In this document: positions 9,284 through 18,236 of the stretch, in pieces
Position numbering within the stretch: the first letter of the stretch is position 1
Layout: every line of letters starts with the position of its first letter
NCBI GenBank assembly: GCA_034435955.1
Contig: DAOTWA010000072.1
Coordinates: forward strand, 1-57,603
Source of the DNA: DAOTWA01 sp034435955
GTDB taxonomy: Bacteria > Chloroflexota > Anaerolineae > Anaerolineales > Anaerolineaceae
DNA: 57,603 bases
Direction: 5' to 3'
The notes under the pieces: model-generated
The model's database searches: none
The model's input: only the letters and a program-made list of their open reading frames with translations
Told to the model about the DNA's origin: nothing
Made by a program: the position numbers and the translations under genes

Positions 9284-9799
9284 TCACTCGCTTTGCGATT
9301 GGTTGGGCAGGGCTTCCTGATACTTGGTCGGGCATTTCAGCAGCAGATCGCTGGCGTGGAAGACCCCGTTCTGGTCGAGCTGACCAGTCATGATCGCCTG
9401 GGCCTCGTTTTTCAGCAGGTCCGGCTTGACTCCGGTATAAATGACCTTCAAATGGGTGCGCCCCGGATCCACCACGGCGGCGTGCAACACGGCCGCCAAA
9501 CCGCCCTGCGCCTCGATCAGCTTATTATCCGCCGGCACATTTGCCACCTCGAAGGTGAGCTGAAGCGTCTGAGGATCATACTGGATGGTATCGCCGATCA
9601 CCGCACCGGAAATGCGCACGTTCTTGCCGATCGCGCTGGCGCCGCGGGCTTTGAGCTCGTCAATGGTGAGGAAATATTCTGCGTTCGCCCGCGTGGACGA
9701 GATGATCAGGTATAACACGGCAGCCAGAATCAGCAGGCCCCCCACCAGAAATTTGGTGCGGTTGGCAGGCTTTACGGTTTGTACGACAGGTTGATCCAT
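9284..9799 (-). CDS. ccmE: Haem chaperone CcmE, cysteine type
   Basis: CcmE carries haem covalently from CcmC to CcmF. The 171-residue protein has an N-terminal anchor helix (about residues 16-35) and the beta-barrel OB-like domain (IDELKARG through VIYTGVKPDLL). The usual haem-binding HxxxY motif is replaced by CPTKY (Cys156, Tyr160), the known CxxxY variant found in archaea and some bacteria. GGAGGT precedes the ATG by 7 bases. It is the first gene of the minus-strand ccm cluster; the AT-rich region upstream likely holds its promoter. Confidence 0.93.
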   Translation of the reverse strand: MDQPVVQTVKPANRTKFLVGGLLILAAVLYLIISSTRANAEYFLTIDELKARGASAIGKNVRISGAVIGDTIQYDPQTLQLTFEVANVPADNKLIEAQGGLAAVLHAAVVDPGRTHLKVIYTGVKPDLLKNEAQAIMTGQLDQNGVFHASDLLLKCPTKYQEALPNQSQSE

Positions 9800-10390
9800 A
9801 AGGACGTACCTCCAATAAAACAGAGTCGGGTTTGGCCGTTCTTATAATAAACCTCTGCACTATTTATTAAATAAAGATTGAGGCTCTCTCCCGTAATCAT
9901 TTTCTCATATAAGGATTAAATTTGTCTGAGATGCGCAGATGATGCCATGAGAGAATTTTAAGCGCATAATGACCATAAATCATGGGAATTGTCCGTTAGG
10001 TCGCTGGGATTATAACAGATTTCCATAGAAAACCAGAGTGCCATATAGCCTGGTATCACCTGATATAAGGCATCACCCGCATATGTGACACATTGCGCTA
10101 TTTCCCCTGACAAAAATAATCATTATTACCGAAATTGTCCCTTGTTCATGTATAATGAGCTAAGTCTCTCATATTGATTTAATCTGTTATGGCTTGATGC
10201 TTCAGGCGATAACAGTATGCCTGGCGGGGTTTCAAACGTACGATTAACCGTTTGTTGGGTTTGCGACGATCTCATTGATCGGTGCTTTGATATCAGAAGG
10301 TGTCCTTCTCTTGTGCAAATCAGGAGCAAAGAGGGGCGGCGCCGCTTCAGCTATCTCTTCAATTGACTTTGATCAGGAGCGAGCGTTGGT
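9800..10390. promoter_or_regulatory. AT-rich divergent intergenic region
   Basis: About 590 bp without a convincing gene, between ccmE (minus) and the nonahaem cytochrome (plus). It is clearly richer in A and T than the flanking genes, as expected for two divergent promoters. A TATAAT at 10151-10156 faces the cytochrome gene but lacks a good -35 at 17 bp. I found no perfect long inverted repeat. Short ORFs here have no ribosome-binding sites and were not accepted. Confidence 0.5.
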
Positions 10391-12103
10391 ATGAAAAAGT
10401 TACTCCGCAGTCTGAAAAGCTTCCTCTTCCCTGGTCCCGACAAACCCCTGGCGATCCGCATTTTGCCCTATGCGGTGTTGGGTCTGCTGACCATCATGGT
10501 GATCGGCCTCGGCACCTGGACCTGGGAATACACCAACTCGCCAGCTTTCTGTGGGCAGACCTGCCATACCATGCCGCCGCAATATTCCACCTATCTGGTA
10601 TCGCCTCACGCAAGAGTTACCTGCTCAGATTGCCACATCGGGCGCGAGTCCTTCCCGGTTCAATTCAGCCGTAAAGTTGGCGAAATCGGCCTGGTGATTG
10701 CCACCATCACTGGAAACTACAACTTTCCCATCCGTGCGCACAACATGCGCCCGGCGCGCGAATCCTGCGAGTTGTGCCATTATCCCGAGCTGTTCTCCTC
10801 CGACAGCATGCTGGAGATCAAGCACTTCGCGGAGGACGAAAACAATACCGAAAGCATCACTTACCTGTTAATGAAAACCGGCGGCGGCACCCGCCGAGAG
10901 GGTCTGGGCTACGGCATCCACTGGCATACCGAAAATCCAGTCTATTATCTGGCCCTGGACGACGAAAAACAGCAGATCCCTTATGTCAAGGTAATCAATG
11001 ATGATGGTACGGTCACCGAATACATAGACAGCGAAAGTAATATCGACCCCAAGTCCATCCCCCAGGATAAGCTGGAAAAGATGGACTGCATCACCTGCCA
11101 CAACCGCGCTTCCCACCAGGTGCTCAAGCCCGAGGAGGCCATGGACCAAAACCTGGCCCGCGGGTTGATATCAGCCAAGATCCCTGAGATACGCGCCAAG
11201 GGTGTCGAAGTCCTGCGCGGGGATTATCAGAACACCGACGAGGCGATGAAGGGGATTGCCGGCCTGCGCGATTTCTACCAGCAAAATTACCCCGATTTCT
11301 TCTCTAAAAATGCTACCCTGATCATCCAGGCGATCAACGTTCTTCAAGAAACGTACAAGAACTCGGTTTACCCAGAACAGCAATTCAACTGGGATACACA
11401 TCCCAACAATATCGGTCATGAGTATTCCGCCGGCTGCTTCCGTTGCCACGATGGCAAACATATCAACGCTCAGGGGCAGGTTGTGCGCCTTGAATGCAAC
11501 CTTTGCCATTCCATCCCTGTCGTGGCCGGCCCGAATGATCTCGTATCCAACATTGAGCTCAACCGCGGCCTGGAACCCGAATCGCACCTCAATTCGAACT
11601 GGATCAACCTTCACCGCCAGGTCTACAACGAAACATGCAGCTACTGTCACACCACCCGCGATCCGGGCGGTACGAGCAACACGTCCTTCTGCTCCAACAG
11701 CGCCTGCCACGGGCAGACCTGGAAGTACGCCGGCTTTGACGCGCCGGGAATCCGCACCACGCTGATCGAACAGGCCAAGCTGTACATCACGCCAACACCC
11801 GAATCCGTGGCGCCCACGCTGCAGCCAGGAGCTGTCCTTACCTTCGCCGATCAGATCGCCCCCATGCTGGAAGCCAAATGTGTGAGCTGCCATCACACAG
11901 GCGGCATAGCCGGATTGGATTTGAGCAGCTACGCAGGATTGATGCAGGGTGGTCAGAGCGGACCAGCGGTGGTGCCCGGCGATCCTCAAGGCAGTCTGAT
12001 CGTACAAAAACAATCCGGCGACCAGGCCCACTTCGGCCAGCTCACCGCCGAGGAGCTGAACATCTTGACGCAATGGATCCAGGCTGGCGCGCCAGAGAAG
12101 TGA
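10391..12103 (+). CDS. Membrane-anchored nonahaem cytochrome c
   Basis: A 570-residue c-type cytochrome with nine haem motifs. One transmembrane helix (about residues 23-43) is followed by a NapC/NrfH-like start with a CX3CH first site (CGQTCH, residue 54, then TMPPQY). Further sites are CSDCH (78), CELCH (126), CITCH (233), CFRCH (349), CNLCH (369), CSYCH (416), a CX4CH site CSNSACH (434) and CVSCH (497). The last site lies in a separate C-terminal domain (DLSSYAGL, GDPQGS, WIQAGAP) that resembles planctomycete-type single-haem cytochromes. The NapC-like anchor suggests quinol oxidation or transfer of electrons from the membrane to the decahaem lipoprotein encoded next. AGGAG lies about 11 bases before the ATG. 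Confidence 0.9.
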   Translation: MKKLLRSLKSFLFPGPDKPLAIRILPYAVLGLLTIMVIGLGTWTWEYTNSPAFCGQTCHTMPPQYSTYLVSPHARVTCSDCHIGRESFPVQFSRKVGEIGLVIATITGNYNFPIRAHNMRPARESCELCHYPELFSSDSMLEIKHFAEDENNTESITYLLMKTGGGTRREGLGYGIHWHTENPVYYLALDDEKQQIPYVKVINDDGTVTEYIDSESNIDPKSIPQDKLEKMDCITCHNRASHQVLKPEEAMDQNLARGLISAKIPEIRAKGVEVLRGDYQNTDEAMKGIAGLRDFYQQNYPDFFSKNATLIIQAINVLQETYKNSVYPEQQFNWDTHPNNIGHEYSAGCFRCHDGKHINAQGQVVRLECNLCHSIPVVAGPNDLVSNIELNRGLEPESHLNSNWINLHRQVYNETCSYCHTTRDPGGTSNTSFCSNSACHGQTWKYAGFDAPGIRTTLIEQAKLYITPTPESVAPTLQPGAVLTFADQIAPMLEAKCVSCHHTGGIAGLDLSSYAGLMQGGQSGPAVVPGDPQGSLIVQKQSGDQAHFGQLTAEELNILTQWIQAGAPEK

Positions 12104-12162
12104 GGCGATCCACCATCCGTGTCGCACGGGCGGTTGTGATCCGGATTGTTTGCTTTGCTGAC

Positions 12163-12172
12163 AAGGAGGTGA
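12163..12172 (+). promoter_or_regulatory. Orphan full-length Shine-Dalgarno sequence
   Basis: AAGGAGGTGA is a ten-base complement of the 16S rRNA tail, but no ATG, GTG or TTG follows at a usable distance; the real start of the next gene is 71 bases further on and has its own site (TAGGAG). It could be a ribosome standby site or a remnant of a lost small gene. Confidence 0.4.
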
Positions 12173-12242
12173 AGAGTATAAGAGGAATAAGATATCAGAA
12201 TAACCAACGATGTGGCCATAACTGTTTCTAGGAGAATGCGTT

Positions 12243-14411
12243 ATGACGAGCCAAACCAAGAAGATTTTGCTCCTTATCGGAGTAACTTCGGCGCTCCTAT
12301 TGGTTTTGGCGGCCTGCGGTTCGACGCCAACTACGGCGCCGCCTGCCCCAACAGAAACCGTTCAGGTGAGTCCTTCCCCGGCGCCCAGTCCGACGCCGGC
12401 CCTGGAAATCCCGAACGAGGTAGCATGGGCAGCCTCGCCGCATGCCGCGAAGGACGCCGAAGCGTTTAACCACTGGAACGAGGCCAGCCCGGCCGAAATT
12501 CCGGTGACCTGCGCCAAGTGCCACAGCACACCCGGCTTCCAGGACTATGTCGGAGCGGACGGCAGCACGGCCTTCCAGGTGGATAAACCGGCCGCCATTG
12601 GGACGGTGATCACCTGCTCAGCCTGCCACAACGAGGCCACCGCTAAACTGACCACGGTCAAGTTCCCGTCGGGCGCCGAACTGACCGGCCTGGGACCCGA
12701 AGCAGTCTGCATGACCTGCCACCAGGGCACCGCCTCCGGCAGCAGCGTGGATGCCTCGATCGAAAAGGCTGGCCTGAAGGATGACGATACCGTATCCAAG
12801 GATCTCACCTTCACCAATATCCACTACTTCGCCGCTTCTGTTGCCCGCTACGGTGACCTGGTCAAGGGCGGTTACGAGTACCCGGGCAAGACCTACGACA
12901 CCATGTTCGAGCATGTGGTCGGTTACCAGACCTGTGTGCAGTGCCACGATCCGCATTCGACCGAGCTCAAGATCGACGAGTGCTCCTCTTGCCACACCGG
13001 TGTGAAAACGGTGGAAGATCTGCACAACGTGCGCATGAACGACTCACTGGTGGACTACAACGGCAACGGCAATGTCAAGGAAGGCCTGTACTACGAGGTC
13101 CAGGGCATGCAGACATTGCTCCTCCAGGCAATTCAGGCTTACGCCAAGGAGGTCAGCAAAACGCCCATCGCCTACTCGCCGGATTCCTACCCATACTTCT
13201 TCATCGATACCAACGGAAATGGGACGGTGGATAAGGATGAGGCCACCAGCAAGAATGCGTACAACGCCTGGACAGGAAGGCTGGTTAAGGCGGCTTTCAA
13301 CTACCAGCTCTCGGTGAAAGATCCGGGGGCTTACGCCCACGGCGGCAAGTACGTCATCGAGCTGCTGTACGACTCGATCGACAGCCTGAACCAGAAACTG
13401 TCCACACCCATCGATCTTTCGAAGGCCAGCCGCACCAGTGCCGGGCATTTCACCGGCGCCAGTGAAGCTTTCCGCCACTGGGACGCCGAGGGCGAGGTGC
13501 CAGGCACCTGCGCCAAATGCCACTCCGGCGCCGGCCTGCCCCAGTTCCTCGCCGAGGGTGTGAACATCTCCAACCCACCCACCAACGGTTTGCGCTGCGA
13601 AACCTGCCACAACGATGTCTCCAAGTTCACCCGCTACCAGGTTGCCGACGTCAAGTTCCCCTCTGGCGCAACGGTCACCTTTGGCGAGAACAATGACGCC
13701 AACCTGTGCCTCGAGTGCCACCAGGGACGCGAGTCGACCGTCAGCGTGAACAAGGCCGTGGCCGGACAGGATCCCGACAAGCCGGTGGATAAGCTGACCT
13801 TCAAGAATGTCCACTACTTTGCAGCCGGCGCGACCATGTTTGGCACCGATGTCAAGGGCATGTACGAATACCCTGGCAAGACCTATGCCGGCCAGTTTAA
13901 GCACGTTCCCAAGTTCGACACCTGCATCGGCTGCCATGACGCCCACACGCTGGCGCCCGACACCAGCGCCTGTCAGGGCTGCCACCAGGTGAACGACCCC
14001 ATGCAGGTGCGCGCGCCAAACGACACCACCGACTACGACGGCAACGGCAAGGTCGAAGGACTCGGCGTGGAGGTGTCCAACATGAACGCCAAACTCTACG
14101 CCGCCATCCAGGCTTATGCGAAGGACGTGCTCAAGAAGCCGATCGTCTACTCACCTGACGCCTACCCGTATTTCTTCAACGACACCAACGGCAACGGCCA
14201 ACTTGACCCGGATGAGGCGAACGCCAAGAATGCCTACGCCACCTGGTCGCCGCGCCTGCTGGAGGCGGCTTACAACTATCACTACGTGATCAAAGACCCC
14301 GGCGCCTTCGTGCACAACGGCCCGTATGTCATGCAGGTGCTGTATGACTCCATCCAGGACCTGGGTAAGAAGGTCACCGTTGACATGAAGGGCATGGTCA
14401 GGCCGCAATAG
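12243..14411 (+). CDS. Decahaem lipoprotein with tandem pentahaem EF-hand units
   Basis: A 722-residue lipoprotein (lipobox LAAC, Cys25) with ten CxxCH sites in two homologous halves. Unit 1 (about residues 60-380) has CAKCH (90), CSACH (125), CMTCH (156), CVQCH (231) and CSSCH (247). Unit 2 (about 400-705) has CAKCH (423), CETCH (452), CLECH (489), CIGCH (561) and CQGCH (577). Each unit has the same landmarks in order: NIHYFAA or NVHYFAA, YEYPGKTY, DYNGNGNV or DYDGNGKV, YSPDxYPYFF, and an EF-hand-like loop DTNGNGxxDxDE. This shows an internal duplication. It probably binds calcium and sits outside the membrane as an electron carrier. It follows the nonahaem cytochrome by 139 bp and likely shares its transcript. 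Confidence 0.92.
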   Translation: MTSQTKKILLLIGVTSALLLVLAACGSTPTTAPPAPTETVQVSPSPAPSPTPALEIPNEVAWAASPHAAKDAEAFNHWNEASPAEIPVTCAKCHSTPGFQDYVGADGSTAFQVDKPAAIGTVITCSACHNEATAKLTTVKFPSGAELTGLGPEAVCMTCHQGTASGSSVDASIEKAGLKDDDTVSKDLTFTNIHYFAASVARYGDLVKGGYEYPGKTYDTMFEHVVGYQTCVQCHDPHSTELKIDECSSCHTGVKTVEDLHNVRMNDSLVDYNGNGNVKEGLYYEVQGMQTLLLQAIQAYAKEVSKTPIAYSPDSYPYFFIDTNGNGTVDKDEATSKNAYNAWTGRLVKAAFNYQLSVKDPGAYAHGGKYVIELLYDSIDSLNQKLSTPIDLSKASRTSAGHFTGASEAFRHWDAEGEVPGTCAKCHSGAGLPQFLAEGVNISNPPTNGLRCETCHNDVSKFTRYQVADVKFPSGATVTFGENNDANLCLECHQGRESTVSVNKAVAGQDPDKPVDKLTFKNVHYFAAGATMFGTDVKGMYEYPGKTYAGQFKHVPKFDTCIGCHDAHTLAPDTSACQGCHQVNDPMQVRAPNDTTDYDGNGKVEGLGVEVSNMNAKLYAAIQAYAKDVLKKPIVYSPDAYPYFFNDTNGNGQLDPDEANAKNAYATWSPRLLEAAYNYHYVIKDPGAFVHNGPYVMQVLYDSIQDLGKKVTVDMKGMVRPQ

Positions 14412-14432
14412 CTTTGGGTTGTACGTACTATT

Positions 14433-14463
14433 AATCGCGCGCGGCCATCTGCCGCGCGCGATT
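14433..14463. terminator. Hairpin between convergent genes
   Basis: A perfect 13-bp inverted repeat (arms 14433-14445 and 14451-14463) with a 5-base loop, between the decahaem gene and the convergent ABC ATPase gene. The arms start AATCGCG and the stem is very GC-rich. The T-run is short on both sides, so termination efficiency is uncertain. Confidence 0.75.
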
Positions 14464-14489
14464 TGTATGACGTGAATGGTTGCCGGGGA

Positions 14490-16037
14490 TCAGACTACTT
14501 CCCGTACCCCCGCCATCATCAGACCCAGCTCCTCTGGCGTGGAACTGGGGCCATCGACGATACCCACGATCTGACCCTCATAGATCACCGCAATGCGGTC
14601 GGATAGGGCGCGGATCTCGTCCAGGTCCTCGGAAATCAACAGGGTGGCGGTGCCGGCCTCGCGCTGCTCCAGCAAACGGCGGTGGATATACTCGGTCGCG
14701 CCTATGTCCACCCCGCGGGTGGGTTGGGCGGCGATCAGCACGCGCGGCTGGCGCGATAACTCGCGCGCCAGGATCAGTTTCTGGATGTTCCCGCCGGACA
14801 GGTTCTTGAGCGGCGTCTCGAGGTCGGGCGTCTTGACGTTATAGCTCTTCACCAGTTCGCCGCAGCGTTTGCCGATGGATCGAAAGTTCATGAATATGCC
14901 GCGCGCATAGGGCGAGCGCCCGTGATCCTCGAGAATCAGGTTCTCAGCCACGTTGAAATCGCCGATCGCCCCGTCGCGCATGCGCTCCTCGGGGATGTAG
15001 GCCTGCCCCGCCAGGATGTGCTCTTCGGGCGAACGGTTGGTCACATCTTTCCCCAGGAGTATCTGACGGCCGCGGCTGATCGGCCGCAGCCCGGCCAGCG
15101 CCTCGGCCAGCTCGCGCTGCCCGTTGCCCGATACGCCCGCCAGACCGAGGATTTCGCCTTCGTGCACCTCGAACGATACCCCCCGCAGCGCATCCGTACC
15201 GCGGTCGCCTCTCACCCACAGGTCTTCGACCTGCAGCAACGGCTGGCCGGGTTTGGCCGGCGTCCGTTCGTATTGCAGGATCACCTCCCGCCCGACCATC
15301 AGCCGCGCCAGCTCTGCTTTGGTAACGCCCTCGTTTTTCGTCGTGCCCACCACGCGTCCGTCGCGCAAGACGGTGATGCGGTCGCTGATGGAAAGCACCT
15401 CGTGCAGCTTGTGTGAGATGAAGATCAGCGCATGTCCATCGCGGGCCATCTGTCGCAGGGTGGTGAACAGGTCGTCCACCTCTTGCGGGGTGAGCACCGC
15501 GGTCGGTTCATCAAGGATGAGCAGCGCAGCGCCACGGTAGAGCGCCTTGATGATCTCCACCCGCTGCTGCTCGCCCACCGCAAGCTGCCAAACGTAAGCG
15601 CCAGGGTCGACTTTTAAGCCGTATTGGGCGGAAAGCTGCGAGATACGCTTAGCCACCCGGTCCAGGTCCAGGATCGGTCCGCGCGAGGAGGGCAGCCCCA
15701 GGGCCACATTCTCGGCCACCGTCAGCGAGGGCACGAGCATGAAGTGCTGGTGGATCATGCCGATGCCGGCGCGGATGGCATCCTGCGGCGAGCGAAAATG
15801 CTGCTCCACCCCATCGATCAAGATGCGACCTTCATCCGGATGATACAGGCCGTAGAGCTGGCGCATCAACGTGCTCTTCCCGGCCCCATTCTCGCCCAGC
15901 AGAGCATGAATCTCGCCGGCTTTCACATCGAAATCCACGTGATCGTTGGCGAGCACACCCGGGAAGCGCTTGACGATGCCCTGCATTTCCAGGGTTTGGA
16001 TGCTTTTATGGTAGGAGGAGCGGGGTTGGTCAGCCAT
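14490..16037 (-). CDS. BMP-type ABC importer ATPase (two NBDs)
   Basis: A 515-residue double ABC ATPase of the YufO/NupO and RbsA type. The first domain has Walker A GENGAGKST and Walker B LLILDEPTAVL; the second has a degenerate Walker A (GVSGNGQRE) and the LSGGNIQK signature with AAQPTRGVDIGA. This pattern is typical of nucleoside and simple-sugar importers. It is the last gene of a minus-strand operon of two permeases, a binding lipoprotein and this ATPase. The ribosome-binding site is weak. The substrate is inferred from family only: purine nucleosides or related compounds. Confidence 0.93.
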   Translation of the reverse strand: MADQPRSSYHKSIQTLEMQGIVKRFPGVLANDHVDFDVKAGEIHALLGENGAGKSTLMRQLYGLYHPDEGRILIDGVEQHFRSPQDAIRAGIGMIHQHFMLVPSLTVAENVALGLPSSRGPILDLDRVAKRISQLSAQYGLKVDPGAYVWQLAVGEQQRVEIIKALYRGAALLILDEPTAVLTPQEVDDLFTTLRQMARDGHALIFISHKLHEVLSISDRITVLRDGRVVGTTKNEGVTKAELARLMVGREVILQYERTPAKPGQPLLQVEDLWVRGDRGTDALRGVSFEVHEGEILGLAGVSGNGQRELAEALAGLRPISRGRQILLGKDVTNRSPEEHILAGQAYIPEERMRDGAIGDFNVAENLILEDHGRSPYARGIFMNFRSIGKRCGELVKSYNVKTPDLETPLKNLSGGNIQKLILARELSRQPRVLIAAQPTRGVDIGATEYIHRRLLEQREAGTATLLISEDLDEIRALSDRIAVIYEGQIVGIVDGPSSTPEELGLMMAGVREVV

Positions 16038-16111
16038 CGCCTGATTTCTGAGAACCTGTTTGCCGATCAGCTTTCATCGAAACGAGCCTTCTTATCGTTC
16101 TTCGTCTCCGC

Positions 16112-17131
16112 TTACGGGTTGACCGTAATCTTGCCATCCTTGATGCCCTGGATGGCTGCATCGGCCGCCGACTTCACCTCCGCCGGCACGTTGAAGTCTG
16201 GATTGTACTTGATCACTAGACCATTGTTCTTGAAGGTCAGATTGTAGGCCTTGCCGCCCACAACACCCTTCTGGACGCTGTCGATCATGTCTTTGATGAC
16301 ACCCGTCCAGTCATACACCTGGCTGGCCACAACGATGCTGGGCGCCAGAGAGGTCTGGTCCCATTGCTGGCCAAACCACAGCACGTTCTTCTCCTTGGCA
16401 ACGCCAATGGCGCCGACAACCGATTGGGATGAGCCGGTGAGCACGTCAGCCCCATTCTGAATCTGGGTGGTGGCCGCAGCGGCCATCAACGATACGTCAG
16501 AGAAGGAGCCGGTGTAGGTAACGTTCACCTTATCATCTGGCTTGGTGGCCAACACGCCCTGCTTGAAACCGTCCACGTACAACTTGGCGTCGCCGGCTTC
16601 CACCGGTCCGAGAATGCCAATAACCCCGGATTTAGACAGCATCGCTCCAATCACGCCCTGAACGTAGCCGCCCTGCTCAGCCTCGGCCTGATAGGCAAAC
16701 ACATTGTTGATTCCGTCCTCCTGGAAAGTATCCAGCGAAGTGCCCCAGGCAAAGGCGGTTTTGGGGAAGTCGGGGGCGATCTGCTGCAAGGAGGTGCCGT
16801 ACTGTGAACCGTGCGCGATCACCAGGTTGTAACCTTTCGTGGCGTAATCACGCAGCGCCGCGGCGGCGTCTGGCACATTGAAGAGATTTTCAGAATAAGC
16901 GATCTGCAGCTTGCTCTCTCCGCCCATATCCTTCTGGACGGATAACAGCGCCTCATAGATCGATTGGCTGAATGCGTAATCGTTCTTCGCACTGGGCATG
17001 ACGATCGCGATCTTGAAAGGGCCCGTGGCCACAGCGGTGGGGGTTGCCGCAGGCGCAGCCGGAGCGCAGGCCGCAACCAGCAGAGTCACCGCGGCTGCAA
17101 GCAAACCAACACGGAAAAGGACAGATTTCAT
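16112..17131 (-). CDS. BMP family substrate-binding lipoprotein
   Basis: A 339-residue BmpA/Med-type binding lipoprotein, lipobox VAAC near residue 21, then an Ala/Pro/Thr linker and the two-lobed binding fold starting FKIAIVMPSAKND. Typical landmarks are GYNLVIAHGSQYG, NNVFAYQAEAEQGGYVQG and GSSQSVVGAIGVAKE. Members bind nucleosides or similar ligands and deliver them to the ABC permeases, here the two genes upstream. GGAGAG lies 8 bases before the ATG. A 172-bp gap separates it from the upstream permease gene, which could hold a separate promoter or processing site, but I see no clear element. Confidence 0.93.
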   Translation of the reverse strand: MKSVLFRVGLLAAAVTLLVAACAPAAPAATPTAVATGPFKIAIVMPSAKNDYAFSQSIYEALLSVQKDMGGESKLQIAYSENLFNVPDAAAALRDYATKGYNLVIAHGSQYGTSLQQIAPDFPKTAFAWGTSLDTFQEDGINNVFAYQAEAEQGGYVQGVIGAMLSKSGVIGILGPVEAGDAKLYVDGFKQGVLATKPDDKVNVTYTGSFSDVSLMAAAATTQIQNGADVLTGSSQSVVGAIGVAKEKNVLWFGQQWDQTSLAPSIVVASQVYDWTGVIKDMIDSVQKGVVGGKAYNLTFKNNGLVIKYNPDFNVPAEVKSAADAAIQGIKDGKITVNP

Positions 17132-17303
17132 TGTTTTTCTCTCCTGTTTAATTTTCAGAACCGGATTGATTTGAGCTGACGGTTTGGTGGCAATATTCAG
17201 TCGGGCGACCTCCTTTTTGATTGCTGGGTCTGATCTTTATTTTCGCCGCCAGTCACTGAGCAAATCTGCAAGGGAATTCGCGGCGCATCCGTCTCGCGGC
17301 CGG

Positions 17304-18236
17304 TCAAGCCTCTCCGCGTTCGAACGGTTTGGCCAGAGCAGCGGGCTGCCTGGCGCGATTGGCAGCAAAGGTGAGCGCTAGAATGGTGAGAATGTACGGG
17401 AGCATCAACGCAATGTTCGAAGGAATCTTGACGCCCTTGACCTGCAACCACAATTGGAAAGCGTTCACGAAGCTGAACAGCAGCGAACCGCCCAGTACGC
17501 CAACCGGGCGCCATCCGCCGAAATAGACCAGCGCTACAGCGATGTAGCCCATGCCGCTGGTCATGTTCTCTTGAAACAAGTTGATGAGCGCCAGGGTGAG
17601 CGATGCTCCGGCAATGCCGGCCATCATTCCACCGAAAGTGACCGTCAAATAACGGATGCCCGCCACACTGATGCCCAACGAATCGGCTGCCTGCGGGTTC
17701 TGACCTACCGCGCGGATTTTCAAGCCTAGCGTGGTGCGGTTGAGCACATAAGTACTAATGGGCACCATCAAAAAGGCAGCGTACACCAGCAAGGAGTGGT
17801 TGAAAAGGGCGTCGCCAAGATAAGGGATATTGCCCAGCAGCGGTATGCGCACCGATGGGAAACCATTGATCGCCACGGTCGAACTCATTAACTTCTCGAA
17901 CAGAAGGCTGGATAGGCCAAGCCCGAACAGCGAGAGGCCGATGCCGCTGATGCCCTGCTCGGCTTGCAGGGTAACGCTGACCAGGGCCATCAGCAGACCG
18001 AGCAATATGCCGGCCGCCGCCGCTCCCAGCAGCCCGAGCCAGAGGTTTCCAGTGATCGTGCTGACGTAAAAACCCGTGAAGGCGCCCATCAACATGATGC
18101 CTTCCACGCCCAGGTTCAGCACGCCGGAAGCCTGTGCGAATGTCTCGCCGATCGCGGCGAACAGATAAGGCGTCGCCAGGCGGATGCCCGAATACACGAT
18201 GCCGAGGATGACCGGAAGGGTGAAAAGATCAGACAT
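17304..18236 (-). CDS. BMP-type ABC permease (YufQ-like)
   Basis: A 310-residue inner membrane permease with about eight to ten hydrophobic helices and the GLKIRAVGQNPQAADSLGI coupling segment of the branched-chain/nucleoside permease family. The segment FAQASGVLNLGVEGIML is conserved in YufQ/NupQ. It overlaps the end of the other permease gene by 8 bases, so translation is probably coupled. Its partner is the permease at 18229-19308. Confidence 0.92.
   Translation of the reverse strand: MSDLFTLPVILGIVYSGIRLATPYLFAAIGETFAQASGVLNLGVEGIMLMGAFTGFYVSTITGNLWLGLLGAAAAGILLGLLMALVSVTLQAEQGISGIGLSLFGLGLSSLLFEKLMSSTVAINGFPSVRIPLLGNIPYLGDALFNHSLLVYAAFLMVPISTYVLNRTTLGLKIRAVGQNPQAADSLGISVAGIRYLTVTFGGMMAGIAGASLTLALINLFQENMTSGMGYIAVALVYFGGWRPVGVLGGSLLFSFVNAFQLWLQVKGVKIPSNIALMLPYILTILALTFAANRARQPAALAKPFERGEA

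Noticed and set aside
10081..10100. TGTGACACATTG as a third CRP-like site
   Set aside because: The second half site (TCACA or similar at the right spacing) is absent.
10126..10329. 67-codon minus-strand frame in the divergent region
   Set aside because: It lies in AT-rich promoter DNA and has no ribosome-binding site or family.
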